NCBI RefSeq assembly: GCF_026559675.1 | Contig: NZ_CP092891.1 | Span: forward strand, 3,410,001 to 3,474,000 | DNA: 64,000 bases | Direction: 5' to 3' | Origin: Microbacterium oxydans | GTDB lineage: Bacteria; Actinomycetota; Actinomycetes; Actinomycetales; Microbacteriaceae | Part shown: positions 17,198 to 25,569 of the stretch, one piece after another | Layout: each line of letters starts with the position of its first letter | Position numbering within the stretch: the stretch's first letter is position 1 | The notes under the pieces: generated by a model | Databases searched by the model: none | Told to the model about the DNA's origin: nothing | The model's input: the letters and a program-made list of their open reading frames with translations, nothing else | Made by a program: the position numbers and the translations under genes

Positions 17198-18655
17198 CTA
17201 TGCCGTGACGAAACCCGTCACCAGGTACAGCACGAACGACAGCCCGGCGGCGATGCCCGCATAGGGCAGGATCGCGAGCATGAGGTTGATCGGCTTGATG
17301 CCGATGGATCTCGACGCGAGGATGATGCCGTCGCCGTACAGGCATGTCGTGCTGCCGAGCGCGGCGCCGGAGAACACGGCGGCGCCGGCGAGGATCGGGT
17401 CCGCCCCGAGCGCGAGTGCCAGCGGGAGCACGACCGGGGTGATCACCGCGGCCAGGTCCCAGAACGATCCGGTGGCGTACGCGTAGATGCCGCACACCGC
17501 GAAGACGATCGCGGGGAGCAGCGCGGGGGTGAGCACGGGCTCGGTGACCTGGATCACGAACTCGGCGAGCTGCAGCGTGATGTTCATCTCCTGCACCATG
17601 AACGCGAGGACCGTCAGGATCATCACGAACAGCATGCTCTCGATGCCCTCGAGCGCGGCGTCCAGGACTCCGCGGATGCTGAGCCGACGCTGCACGAGCA
17701 CGATCACGAGGGTCACCGCGAGCGAGGCGGCGGTGCCGGCGACGACGTTCGCATCGGTCGCGATCGTGACGCCCACGAGCACGGCCATCGCGATCAGGAA
17801 GCCCCACGGCTGGGGCTTGCGCCCGGTGCCGGTCGAGGAATCGGTCGAGGTGGCCAGCGCGGTGGCGACGCGCTGCGCGGTCGAGCCGTCCGGATCGTCG
17901 GCCTTGAGCTCGGCGAGGAGGGCCACACCCTCGGCGCGACGCTCGTCGTCGGTCGTGCCGAGCGGGAAGACGTCGCCGTCACGCTCCGCGCGGATCGCGT
18001 CGCGCTTGATCACACCGAGCTTCGGCAGCCAGCCGATGCTCATGAGGAGGGCGACCGCGAGAGCGGCCCAACCGAAGAAGATGAACGGGATCGCCTGCAG
18101 ATAGGCGCCGAAGCCCGTGCCGCCGACCGTGACGCCCTGCGCCTCGAACAGTCCGGAGAAGAACAGCGCCCACGTCGACACCGGGATGAGGACGGCGATC
18201 GGCGCGGCCGTCATCTTCATGATCGCGCCGAGCTGCGTGCGCGGCACCCGGTAGCGGTCGGTCACCTGCTTCATCGAGGTGCCCGTGGTGAGCACGTTCA
18301 GGTAGTCGTCGACGAACAGCACGACCGAGAGCAGGAACGTCAGCACGGTCGACTTGCGGCGCGAGGTGACGAAGCGCTCGGCCCAGTTCGCGAAGTCGGT
18401 GACGATGCCCGACTTCTCGAACAGCATCATCAGGATGCCGAAGAGCGCCACGATCAGCAGGAGCCACTGCGCCGTCTCGTTGGACAGCGCCTTGCCGGTG
18501 TACTCGACCCAGACGTCGAACCCGCCCCAGCCGCCGAGGATCAGGGCCCCGGCGACGGTGCCGCAGAGCAGGGCGAAGAGGGTGCGCCGGGTGGCGACCG
18601 CGACGATGAGGATCACCGCGATGGGGAGGAGCGCGAGAGCGCCGAATTCAGGCAT
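17198..18655 (-). CDS. NhaC-type Na+/H+ antiporter-like membrane transporter
   Basis: A 485-residue inner-membrane protein with about 12 helices, of the ion-transporter superfamily that includes NhaC and YuiF. Characteristic stretches are VLFVDDYLNVLTTGTSMKQVTDRY and ATGSFWDLAAVITPVVLPLA. A hydrophilic loop at about 230-290 splits the two halves. ATG 18655 is supported by GAGGTGA 5 nt upstream; GTG 18664 is less likely. The gene follows the amidohydrolase by 54 nt and probably imports that enzyme's substrate or exchanges Na+ for H+. Confidence 0.85.
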   Translation of the reverse strand: MPEFGALALLPIAVILIVAVATRRTLFALLCGTVAGALILGGWGGFDVWVEYTGKALSNETAQWLLLIVALFGILMMLFEKSGIVTDFANWAERFVTSRRKSTVLTFLLSVVLFVDDYLNVLTTGTSMKQVTDRYRVPRTQLGAIMKMTAAPIAVLIPVSTWALFFSGLFEAQGVTVGGTGFGAYLQAIPFIFFGWAALAVALLMSIGWLPKLGVIKRDAIRAERDGDVFPLGTTDDERRAEGVALLAELKADDPDGSTAQRVATALATSTDSSTGTGRKPQPWGFLIAMAVLVGVTIATDANVVAGTAASLAVTLVIVLVQRRLSIRGVLDAALEGIESMLFVMILTVLAFMVQEMNITLQLAEFVIQVTEPVLTPALLPAIVFAVCGIYAYATGSFWDLAAVITPVVLPLALALGADPILAGAAVFSGAALGSTTCLYGDGIILASRSIGIKPINLMLAILPYAGIAAGLSFVLYLVTGFVTA

Positions 18656-18709
18656 GGAAGTCACCTCAGTGTGAAGGGGATGCGGAGGAGGGTGCGGTCG
18701 AGCCGGGGG

Positions 18710-20323
18710 TCAGGGCTCGGTGCCGCCGACGACCGTCGCCTGTACGGGCAGGTCGGGGAGGTCGTCCGGGGAGACGTGCAGCGGGTTCTCCGCCCACACG
18801 GCGTAGTCGGCCCGGAACCCGGGGGCGATGCGGCCGAGGTCGGCGTCTCCCTGGGCCCGGGCGGCGCCGACGGTGTATCCGTGCAGCGCCTGGTACGGGG
18901 TGAGCACCTGCGCCGGCTCGAAGACCGGGGCGTCGAGGTCTCCCGGGCGGCGGCGCAGCATCGACCAGGCGAGGCCGATGCGGGCGTCGTTCTGCGCGAT
19001 GGGCCAGTCGGACCCGAGGGCGAGGGGCGCTCCGGCGTCCCAGTAATCGCGCACCCGCCAGGCGCGCGCGGCGCGGACGGGTCCGAGCCTGCTCGACCAG
19101 TCGTCGGAGCCGTCGGCCTTGCGCCACTGCATGTGCAGCGGCTGCATCGAGGCGGTGATACCCGCGGCGGCGATGCGGGCGACGTCCCGGTCGGTCGTCG
19201 TCTCCAGGTGCTCGATGCGGTGCGGGGCGCCCGAGGCGCTGCGCACGCCGGCGGCGAGATAGGCGTCGACGACCTCCGCGACGGCGCGGTCGCCGATGGC
19301 ATGCGTCGCGACCTGGAACCCGGCATCGGCGTACCGTCGCACGGTGCGGGCGTACGCGGCGGCATCCTTCCAGAACGGCTCCAGGCCCGCGCCGGCGGCA
19401 TCCGGCTCGTGCAGCCAGGCGGTGCCGGTCTCGACCACGCCGTCGGCGTAGAGCTTGACCACGCCGCCACGCCACCGGTCACCGCGGCGGTCGCGCATCG
19501 CGAGGTTCGCGGCCGTCCGCTCCTCGTCGAATCCGGGCTCGTGGTCGATCGCCGAGACGATGCGGATCGGGAGGCCCGGCCCCTGCTCCAGGGCATCGAG
19601 CAGTGCGAGCGTCGCGAAGCCGCCGTCCATGATCGTGCCGCCGGTGAGGCCGGAGTCGCGCAGCCCGCGCAGCAGCTCGTGGCCGACGGCGAGGGTCTGG
19701 TCGCGGTTCAGCGCCGGGGCGCTCAGCCGCACCGGCTCGTAGGCGCCGAGCTCCCGCAGTTCTCCGGTGGGGCGGCCGTCGGAGTCCACGACGACGCAGG
19801 ACGAGTCCTCGAACTCGCGTGCGCCGGTGATGCCCGCCCGGCTCAGTCCCGCGCGACTGGCGAGCGCGGTGTGGCCGTCGAACACGATCAGCAGGGCCGG
19901 GAGGCCGCGCACGGCATCCTCGATCGCCTCCGCCGTCATCGGCAGGTCGTGGAAGACGTCGTAGTCGAGGTTCCAGCCGCGCACCCACGGGTCGGCGTCT
20001 TCGGCGAGCGCGCGGTCGGCCTCGGCACGCAGCGCCGCGAGAAGCGCGGTTCCCGTGGTCAGGCCGCCCAGGTCGATCCCGGCCGTCAGCTCGATCCCCT
20101 GGATCGGATGCAGGTGCGCGTCGATGAGTCCGGGGGTCACGGCCGCGCCGCCGAGGTCGTGCACGACGGTGCGCGGCCCGCGCAGCTCGCGGACCAGGGC
20201 GTCATCGCCGACCGCGAGGAAACGGCCGTCGCGCACCGCGAAGGCCGAGGCGTGCGGGCGGCGCGGGTCCATCGTCACCACGTGCGCGCCGGTGACAATG
20301 GTGTCGGCGTCGAAACCGGTCAT
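18710..20323 (-). CDS. YtcJ-like amidohydrolase
   Basis: A 537-residue metal-dependent hydrolase. The first metal-site motif DAHLHP is at about residue 67-72, after the beta-sandwich strand VTPGLIDAH. Further His residues (ATHAIGD, PHRIEHLE) and a late Asp (LALGSDWPI) complete a YtcJ/LAF3-type site. This group hydrolyses amides, carbamates or N-acyl compounds. It is the first gene of a two-gene unit with the NhaC-like transporter, divergent from a TetR regulator, which suggests an inducible uptake-and-hydrolysis pathway. Confidence 0.88.
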   Translation of the reverse strand: MTGFDADTIVTGAHVVTMDPRRPHASAFAVRDGRFLAVGDDALVRELRGPRTVVHDLGGAAVTPGLIDAHLHPIQGIELTAGIDLGGLTTGTALLAALRAEADRALAEDADPWVRGWNLDYDVFHDLPMTAEAIEDAVRGLPALLIVFDGHTALASRAGLSRAGITGAREFEDSSCVVVDSDGRPTGELRELGAYEPVRLSAPALNRDQTLAVGHELLRGLRDSGLTGGTIMDGGFATLALLDALEQGPGLPIRIVSAIDHEPGFDEERTAANLAMRDRRGDRWRGGVVKLYADGVVETGTAWLHEPDAAGAGLEPFWKDAAAYARTVRRYADAGFQVATHAIGDRAVAEVVDAYLAAGVRSASGAPHRIEHLETTTDRDVARIAAAGITASMQPLHMQWRKADGSDDWSSRLGPVRAARAWRVRDYWDAGAPLALGSDWPIAQNDARIGLAWSMLRRRPGDLDAPVFEPAQVLTPYQALHGYTVGAARAQGDADLGRIAPGFRADYAVWAENPLHVSPDDLPDLPVQATVVGGTEP

Positions 20324-20340
20324 GGCTGTGCCTTCGTCAG

Positions 20341-20359
20341 TATTGAAAGAGTTTCAATA
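20341..20359. promoter_or_regulatory. Operator palindrome between amidohydrolase and tetR genes
   Basis: Perfect 8-bp arms TATTGAAA and TTTCAATA are separated by GAG. It lies 18 nt upstream of the amidohydrolase start and 33 nt before the TetR start, and is AT-rich against its surroundings. It is the probable binding site of the divergent TetR protein. Confidence 0.7.
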
Positions 20360-20391
20360 AAATACCAGACACCCGAGCAGAATCGAGCACG

Positions 20392-21048
20392 ATGACGAAA
20401 TCTCCGCGCAGCGTCGGTCGACCGTCCACGCAGGTGCTCACCGAGGAGCGCATCCTGAAGGCCGCGTTCCGGCTCAGCGCGCAGCGCACGCCGCGGCAGT
20501 TCACGATGACCGCACTCGCGGAATCGCTGGGCGTGCGCACCTCGGCGCTGTACCACCACTTCGCGAACCGCGACGCCGTGATCCGGGCCATGCGCGGGCA
20601 GGTGAGCCGCGCGCTCGTCTCCCCCGTGCTGCACGAGATGCCCGTCGAAGACGCGCTCCTGACCTGGGCGCACAGCTACCGCGCCGCCGCGATCGCCGCG
20701 CCGGAGGCCATGGTGATGCTCGCCACCTCGCCGATCGACGCCGACGAGGGCTCGTTCGCGGACTACGAGCAGATCGCCCGGCTCCTCACCGACGACGGGT
20801 GGCCGACCGACACGATCGTGGATGCCATCGTCGCGCTGGAGTCGTTCATCATCGGCTCCGCGCTGGACGCCCTCGCCCCGGCCGACAACATGGCGCCGGG
20901 AGAGCTCGCCCCGGAGTTCCCCGCTTTCGCCGCGGCCGAAGCCGCCCGCGCGCGCCTCAGCGACGACCCGGCCCGCCGCACGTTCGAGATCGGCGTGCGC
21001 GCACTGATCCACGGGCTCACCGCGTGGGCGCGCGAGCGCACACCGTAG
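20392..21048 (+). CDS. TetR/AcrR-family transcriptional regulator
   Basis: A 218-residue repressor. Its N-terminal helix-turn-helix at about 15-62 reads TEERILKAAFRL...FTMTALAESLGVRTSALYHHFANRDAVI, a classic TetR DNA-binding domain, followed by an all-helical ligand-binding domain resembling TetR_C of the tetracycline type. It probably represses the amidohydrolase-transporter unit and itself through the 20341-20359 palindrome. Confidence 0.9.
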   Translation: MTKSPRSVGRPSTQVLTEERILKAAFRLSAQRTPRQFTMTALAESLGVRTSALYHHFANRDAVIRAMRGQVSRALVSPVLHEMPVEDALLTWAHSYRAAAIAAPEAMVMLATSPIDADEGSFADYEQIARLLTDDGWPTDTIVDAIVALESFIIGSALDALAPADNMAPGELAPEFPAFAAAEAARARLSDDPARRTFEIGVRALIHGLTAWARERTP

Positions 21049-21051
21049 GCT
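21046..21051 (+). promoter_or_regulatory. -10 element TAGGCT of the mntR-like gene
   Basis: TAGGCT lies 6 nt before GTG 21058. Its first three bases are the stop codon of the TetR gene. Confidence 0.5.
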
Positions 21052-21057
21052 GGACCG

Positions 21058-21687
21058 GTGGCATCCCCGGCAGCTGACGACTATCTGAAGACCGTCTACG
21101 CGCATACCGAGTGGCAGGACGCGCCGATCACACCCTCCGTACTCGCCGCGAAGCTCGGCATCGCCCCGTCGTCGGTCACCGAGATGGTGAAGAAGCTCGC
21201 CGCCGCGGGCCTCGTCTCGCACGTTCCCTACGGTGCGGTGCGGTTGACGGATGCCGGCACCGTCCGCGCCCTCGCGATGGTGCGCCGGCACCGCCTGGTG
21301 GAGACCTGGCTGGTGCAGGAGTTCGACTACGGCTGGGACGAGGTGCACGACGAGGCCGAGGTGCTCGAGCACACCATCAGCGACCGACTGCTCGAAGGCA
21401 TCGACGCGCGTCTGGGCCGCCCCCGCTTCGACCCGCATGGCGATGCGATCCCCGACGCCGACGGCCACATCGAGCGCGTGCCGTTCGTGCTGCTGGCCGA
21501 CGCCCCGGTCGGCCATGTCGGGCACGTCCTCCGCGTGAGCGACCAGGACCCGGAGGTGCTGCGCGCCGTCGAGGCCTCGGGCCTCGCCGTGGGCGTCGAG
21601 GTGACGGTCACCGCCAACGGCTTCTCGATCGGCGGGACCGAGGCCGAGGTCGCGCACGCCGCCGACGCGATCTGGCTCACGGCCTGA
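21058..21687 (+). CDS. mntR: DtxR-family Mn2+-responsive regulator, MntR-like
   Basis: A 209-residue metal-dependent repressor. The winged helix at about 5-65 (VLAAKLGIAPSSVTEMVKKLAAAGLV) is followed by the metal-binding and dimerisation domain (RRHRLVETWL...VHDEAEVLEHTIS) and a C-terminal SH3-like FeoA domain. In DEAEVLEH the residue aligned with DtxR Cys102 is Glu, as in manganese-sensing MntR (Glu99). DDY near the N-terminus matches MntR Asp8. mntH, with twin boxes, is the likely target. The start is GTG 21058. Confidence 0.85.
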   Translation: MASPAADDYLKTVYAHTEWQDAPITPSVLAAKLGIAPSSVTEMVKKLAAAGLVSHVPYGAVRLTDAGTVRALAMVRRHRLVETWLVQEFDYGWDEVHDEAEVLEHTISDRLLEGIDARLGRPRFDPHGDAIPDADGHIERVPFVLLADAPVGHVGHVLRVSDQDPEVLRAVEASGLAVGVEVTVTANGFSIGGTEAEVAHAADAIWLTA

Positions 21688-21694
21688 GACAGGC

Positions 21695-22059
21695 ATGGGG
21701 AATTCTCCCCCCGTCTCAAAGGGCGGTGGGCTCCGGAGAATCCGTTCACCTGGGGATCGCACCCCATCGATCCGGGCAGCCTCGACGGCGCGGTGTCGTT
21801 CGACAGCAACGGCGGCTACGCCCCGAACCGCGACGGCTCCGCCCCCACGTCGCAGCATCACGACGGTGAGCCGCTGTTGCAGACGCCCGGGCACGGAACA
21901 CACGACGAGGGCGACTTCCCCATCGGCTCGACCGGTCATCCCGGCGGGTACCTTCAAGAAGGGTCCGAATCGTTCGCGAACATCGTGAACATCATCGAGA
22001 CCGGCGAACCGCTGACGACCCCGGGCGGATACGGAAGCGATGATTGGTGGCTGTGGTGA
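21695..22059 (+). pseudogene. Frameshifted hypothetical gene (or sequence error) coupled to a lipoprotein gene
   Basis: ATG 21695 opens a frame beginning MGNSPP that fails after 20 codons. A better coding frame (KGRWAPENPFTWGSHP... to ...TTPGGYGSDDWWLW, stop 22057-22059) has no start of its own except a poor GTG at 21793. One extra C in the C6 run at 21707-21712 would join them into one protein of about 121 residues rich in Gly, Pro, Ser and Asp. Its stop overlaps the lipoprotein start (GTGA). No family is recognised. Confidence 0.5.
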
Positions 22060-22709
22060 TCCGACGTACGCGAAAGCGCAAGCGCGCGCTGGTAGTTCTC
22101 GCATTGACATTGACAGGAGTGATGACCATGACCGGATGTGACACCGCGGAACCCGTCCCGACGGGCGAGGCACTGTACGCCGACGCGGAGCAGACCTACA
22201 TGGACTACCGGGAGTTCGTGAACGGGGTGCAGTCGGTCCTGTCCACCGGCCCCTGGATCGTCGGGCAGATCGGCGACTACGGCATGCAGCCGGACAACTG
22301 CGACGACGGCAACGGGTACCAGTTCAACCTGGGGCGACGCCTCACCATGGACCTCGCGGATCGCGAGCAGAATGCCGACGCCGTCGAGCAGTACCTCACG
22401 GATGCCGGCTTGTCTCCCCGCCGTCGCACGCTCGGCGAGGGAAAGGACTCGCTCGTCCAGATCGCCGTCGCCGACGAACGCGGCTTCGAGCTGCTCCTCG
22501 TCGAGTTCCGCAAGAACGGCAACGCCCAGATCTCGGCCGCCACCACCTGCCGCCCCGGCAACGCCCACGATCTCTCCGACATGCTCTTCGGCGAGGAGGT
22601 CTTCCTCGGCGGCTACCTCCCGTCGGATTTCGAGTCCCCGACCGATCCGCTGTTCTTCGGCATCACCCCCGGCGACCCGAAGTTCGCCACCGAGACCCCT
22701 GCCCCGTAG
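22056..22709 (+). CDS. Lipoprotein of unknown function
   Basis: 217 residues. Basic start (IRRTRKRKR), hydrophobic stretch, then lipobox MTGC, with the lipidated Cys at about residue 28, so it should be anchored outside the cytoplasmic membrane. Two further Cys (NCDDG and TTCRPG) may pair. GTG 22056 was chosen because it overlaps the stop of the upstream frame (GTGA), implying translational coupling. No domain is recognised. Confidence 0.75.
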   Translation: MIRRTRKRKRALVVLALTLTGVMTMTGCDTAEPVPTGEALYADAEQTYMDYREFVNGVQSVLSTGPWIVGQIGDYGMQPDNCDDGNGYQFNLGRRLTMDLADREQNADAVEQYLTDAGLSPRRRTLGEGKDSLVQIAVADERGFELLLVEFRKNGNAQISAATTCRPGNAHDLSDMLFGEEVFLGGYLPSDFESPTDPLFFGITPGDPKFATETPAP

Positions 22710-22718
22710 CCTCCCGGT

Positions 22719-22777
22719 TTCGAATCGCCCGATTGGTTGCGTTTCGACGGGAAACTGAGCCATTTGCGCGATTCGAA
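22719..22777. other. Long nested inverted repeat between lipoprotein and HAD genes
   Basis: Perfect 10-bp arms TTCGAATCGC (22719-22728) and GCGATTCGAA (22768-22777) enclose a second perfect hairpin GTTTC-GACGG-GAAAC (22741-22755). It may terminate the lipoprotein transcript or be a small structured element. It ends 17 nt before the next -10. Confidence 0.5.
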
Positions 22778-22794
22778 TGGACAGGTGCGCCCTC

Positions 22795-22800
22795 TAGGCT
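22795..22800 (+). promoter_or_regulatory. -10 element TAGGCT of the HAD-IIA gene
   Basis: TAGGCT lies 6 nt before ATG 22807; this favours that ATG over GTG 22801. Confidence 0.55.
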
Positions 22801-22806
22801 GTGCAC

Positions 22807-23619
22807 ATGGCACAACGTGACGACATCGAATGCTGGCTGACCGACATGGATGGCGTGCTCGTCCATGAGAACGACGCCATCCCCGGGGCGTCCGAGCTGC
22901 TCGCCGGTTGGGAGAGCGCGGGCATCCCCTACCTGGTGCTCACCAACAACTCGATCTTCACCGCGCGCGACCTGTCGGCACGCCTCCGCATCAGCGGACT
23001 GCACGTGCCCGAGGAGCGCATCTGGACCTCGGCCCTCGCGACCGCCGACTTCCTGAAGCAGCAGCTCCCCGGCGGCTCCGCGTTCGTGATCGGCGAGGCG
23101 GGCATCCTGACCGCCCTGCACGATGCCGGCTTCATCATGACCGAGACGAACCCCGACTTCGTGGTCGTCGGCGAGACGCGCAACTACTCGTTCGAAGCGA
23201 TCACGAAGGCGATCCGCCTCATCATCGGCGGCGCGCGCTTCATCGTCACGAATCCGGATGCCACGGGCCCGAGCACCGACGGACCGCTGCCGGCCACCGG
23301 CGCGATCGCCGCGCTCATCACGAAGGCCACGGGCAAGGAGCCGTATGTCGTCGGCAAGCCGAACCCGATGATGTTCCGCTCGGCGCTCAACAAGATCGGC
23401 GCGCACTCGAAGCGCACCGGCATGATCGGCGACCGCATGGACACCGATGTCGTCGCCGGCATCGAGGCGGGCCTGCACACCGTGCTCGTGCTCACCGGGA
23501 TCAGCGATCAGGCCGAGATCGAGAAGTACCCGTTCCGTCCCGACGAGATCGTGCAGTCCGTGGCCGATCTGCTGCCGCGCATCACCGAGACGATCACGAC
23601 GGTCAAGACCAAGAAGTAG
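22807..23619 (+). CDS. HAD-IIA family phosphatase (NagD-like)
   Basis: A 270-residue cytoplasmic phosphatase of the NagD/PGP group. Nucleophile motif DMDGVLV (Asp13, Asp15), motif II threonine in VLTNNS, Lys in the KPNP segment and motif IV GDRMDTDVVAG are all present, so it should be active. NagD-type enzymes dephosphorylate nucleotides, sugar phosphates or damaged metabolites. The YdeI-like gene follows 2 nt after it and is likely co-transcribed. Confidence 0.88.
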   Translation: MAQRDDIECWLTDMDGVLVHENDAIPGASELLAGWESAGIPYLVLTNNSIFTARDLSARLRISGLHVPEERIWTSALATADFLKQQLPGGSAFVIGEAGILTALHDAGFIMTETNPDFVVVGETRNYSFEAITKAIRLIIGGARFIVTNPDATGPSTDGPLPATGAIAALITKATGKEPYVVGKPNPMMFRSALNKIGAHSKRTGMIGDRMDTDVVAGIEAGLHTVLVLTGISDQAEIEKYPFRPDEIVQSVADLLPRITETITTVKTKK

Positions 23620-23621
23620 GC

Positions 23622-24203
23622 ATGGGCGCGCTCGACGACGGCGAACGGATCACGGCAGCGGATGCCGCGGCCTGGCGCGCGTGGCTCGAGGAGAACCATG
23701 AGCGGGCCGCCGGCGTCTGGCTGCTGAGCGTGCGGGGCAGCGGCGCGGGCGGCGTCGGCTACGAGGATGCCGTGCGGCAGGCGCTGTGCTTCGGTTGGAT
23801 CGACGGCCCCGTGCGCGTGTTCGGCGACGGATCGGACGACCGCGCCAACGGCCAGTGGTTCTCCCCTCGACGCCCCGGCAGCGGATGGGCGGCGACGAAC
23901 AAGGCACGTATCGCGGAGCTCGAGGCCGCAGGGCTGCTCGCGCCGGCCGGCATCCGCGTGCTCGAGGTCGCGAAGGCGAACGGCTCCTGGGCCGTGCTCG
24001 ACGGACCGGAGGCCGGGATCGAGCCGGACGAGTTCGCGGCAGCACTCGACGCCGTCCCGGCGGCGCGGGAGAACTGGGACGCGTTCCCGAAGTCGGTCAG
24101 GAAGTTCGGACTCACGCACATCGCGATGGCCAAGCGTCCGGAGACCCGGTCCGCCCGCATCGCGAAGATCGTCGCGGACGCCGCGAAGGGGAAACGCCCA
24201 TGA
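23622..24203 (+). CDS. YdeI/OmpD-associated family protein
   Basis: 193 residues. It matches the YdeI family (bacteriocin-protection annotation) through the segments YEDAVRQALCFGWIDGPV, WFSPRRPGSGWAATNK and the C-terminal WDAFPKSVRKFGLTHIAMAKRPETRSARI. The family role is poorly defined; some members are linked to resistance to antimicrobial peptides. ATG 23622 is 2 nt after the HAD stop, and the gene's own stop overlaps the next start (ATGA), so three genes form one unit. Confidence 0.82.
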   Translation: MGALDDGERITAADAAAWRAWLEENHERAAGVWLLSVRGSGAGGVGYEDAVRQALCFGWIDGPVRVFGDGSDDRANGQWFSPRRPGSGWAATNKARIAELEAAGLLAPAGIRVLEVAKANGSWAVLDGPEAGIEPDEFAAALDAVPAARENWDAFPKSVRKFGLTHIAMAKRPETRSARIAKIVADAAKGKRP

Positions 24204-24367
24204 ACCAGAGTGACGTGCTCTTCCTCGTCGTCTTCCTGATCCTGCTCAGCTCGTTGACCATGTTCGTGGTGCAGTTCGTGCGCTCCCGTCGGCGCCGAGG
24301 TCCCGACGACGACGGTCGCGCCGGCTGGTGGGAAGGCCCCTGGGACGACGACGACCGCCGGCGCTGA
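24200..24367 (+). CDS. Small single-span membrane protein, 55 residues
   Basis: It begins MNQSDVLFLVVFLILLSSL, giving one membrane helix at about 6-28, then a basic patch (RSRRRRG) and an acidic Asp-rich tail with two Trp. Its start overlaps the YdeI-like stop by ATGA, which supports translation. No family is recognised. Confidence 0.6.
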   Translation: MNQSDVLFLVVFLILLSSLTMFVVQFVRSRRRRGPDDDGRAGWWEGPWDDDDRRR

Positions 24368-24387
24368 GCCCGCCGACCCCGTGGCGG

Positions 24388-25569
24388 TCAGGCCTCCGTC
24401 AGCACCAGGGAGTCGATCGACGCGACCGGCTCGGGCATCTCCAGCGGTCCGACACCGGGAGTGATGGTGCCGAGGATCCGCGGTTCGCGCGCACCCGTGC
24501 CGCCGGGGACGATCGCCGGGACGCCGTGCAGCGTCGACCAGCCGATGAGCGCGAGGAGGATCGCCTCCTTGCTGTCGGCAGCGGCGCCCAGCTCGTCGGC
24601 CAGCACGACCTCGGTCGCGGGGAGGGCGGCGCGCAGTCCGTCGAGGATCAGCGGGTTGCGGCATCCGCCGCCCGACACGGCCAGGAACCCGATGCCCGCG
24701 GCCTCGACGTCGCGCGCGACCGTGCGGACCGTGAGCTCGGTGAGGGTGCGCACGACGTCGGCGACCGGGATCTCCCGGCCCTGCGCGGCGAGGTGCTCGT
24801 GCACGTAGCGGAGGTGGAAGTGCTCCTTGCCCGTGCTCTTGGGCGGAGTGAGGGCGTAGTACGGGTCCTCGAGCAGAGCCGTCAGCAGCGCCTCGTCGAC
24901 CTGCCCGGTGCGGGCGATCGCGGCGTCGTCGTCGTAGCCGAGCGGGTTGAGGCCGTGCTCCACGATGACGGCATCCACCAGCGCGTTCGCCGGACCGATG
25001 TCGTAGGCGACGAGGCCGTCTTCGCGCACCACGGTCATGTTCGAGATGCCGCCGAGGTTGAGGGCGGCGGAGACGCCGGCGCGCGAGCGCAGCAGCAGCT
25101 CGTCGAGGAACGACACCAGCGGGGCGCCGTGTCCACCGGCCGTGATGTCGCGGATCCGGATGTCCGACACCACGGGGGCGCCGACCTTCTCGGCGATCCA
25201 GGCGGGCTGACCGATCTGCAGAGTGCCCAGCGCGTGCGCGCCGTCGACCCAGTGGTACACGGTCTGCCCGTGCGAGCACACCGCGTCGACCCCGCCGACC
25301 TCGGCGGCGATGTCCGCCGCGACCTCCGCGAACGCCTGCCCGATGAGAGTGTCGAGCTCGCACACCTCGGCGAGCGTCGTCTGTGCGGGCGGAAGGGCGG
25401 CGATCAGCCGCGCCCGCAGCTCGGGGGCGTAGGGCACGCTGGTGGCCGCGAGCACTGTGCCGTGCAGATCCACGCCGTGGGCGGTGAAGCCGCCGTTGGT
25501 CGCGAAGTCGACGACGGCCGCGTCGATGCCGTCGTGCGAGGTGCCGGAGATCAGTCCGAGGACACGCAT
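24388..25569 (-). CDS. anmK: Anhydro-N-acetylmuramic acid kinase
   Basis: A 393-residue enzyme that opens and phosphorylates 1,6-anhydro-MurNAc from peptidoglycan turnover to MurNAc 6-phosphate, using ATP. N-terminal GLISGTSHDGIDAA is the AnmK signature; SHGQTVYHW and GGISNMT segments also fit, as does the length. Its start overlaps the murQ stop by ATGA, so the two enzymes acting in sequence are translationally coupled. murR lies divergently upstream. Confidence 0.95.
   Translation of the reverse strand: MRVLGLISGTSHDGIDAAVVDFATNGGFTAHGVDLHGTVLAATSVPYAPELRARLIAALPPAQTTLAEVCELDTLIGQAFAEVAADIAAEVGGVDAVCSHGQTVYHWVDGAHALGTLQIGQPAWIAEKVGAPVVSDIRIRDITAGGHGAPLVSFLDELLLRSRAGVSAALNLGGISNMTVVREDGLVAYDIGPANALVDAVIVEHGLNPLGYDDDAAIARTGQVDEALLTALLEDPYYALTPPKSTGKEHFHLRYVHEHLAAQGREIPVADVVRTLTELTVRTVARDVEAAGIGFLAVSGGGCRNPLILDGLRAALPATEVVLADELGAAADSKEAILLALIGWSTLHGVPAIVPGGTGAREPRILGTITPGVGPLEMPEPVASIDSLVLTEA

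Noticed and set aside
21793..22059. GTG 21793 as the true start of the DDWWLW-ending protein
   Set aside because: No ribosome site or promoter. The frame is coherent upstream of it, so a frameshift with ATG 21695 explains the data better.
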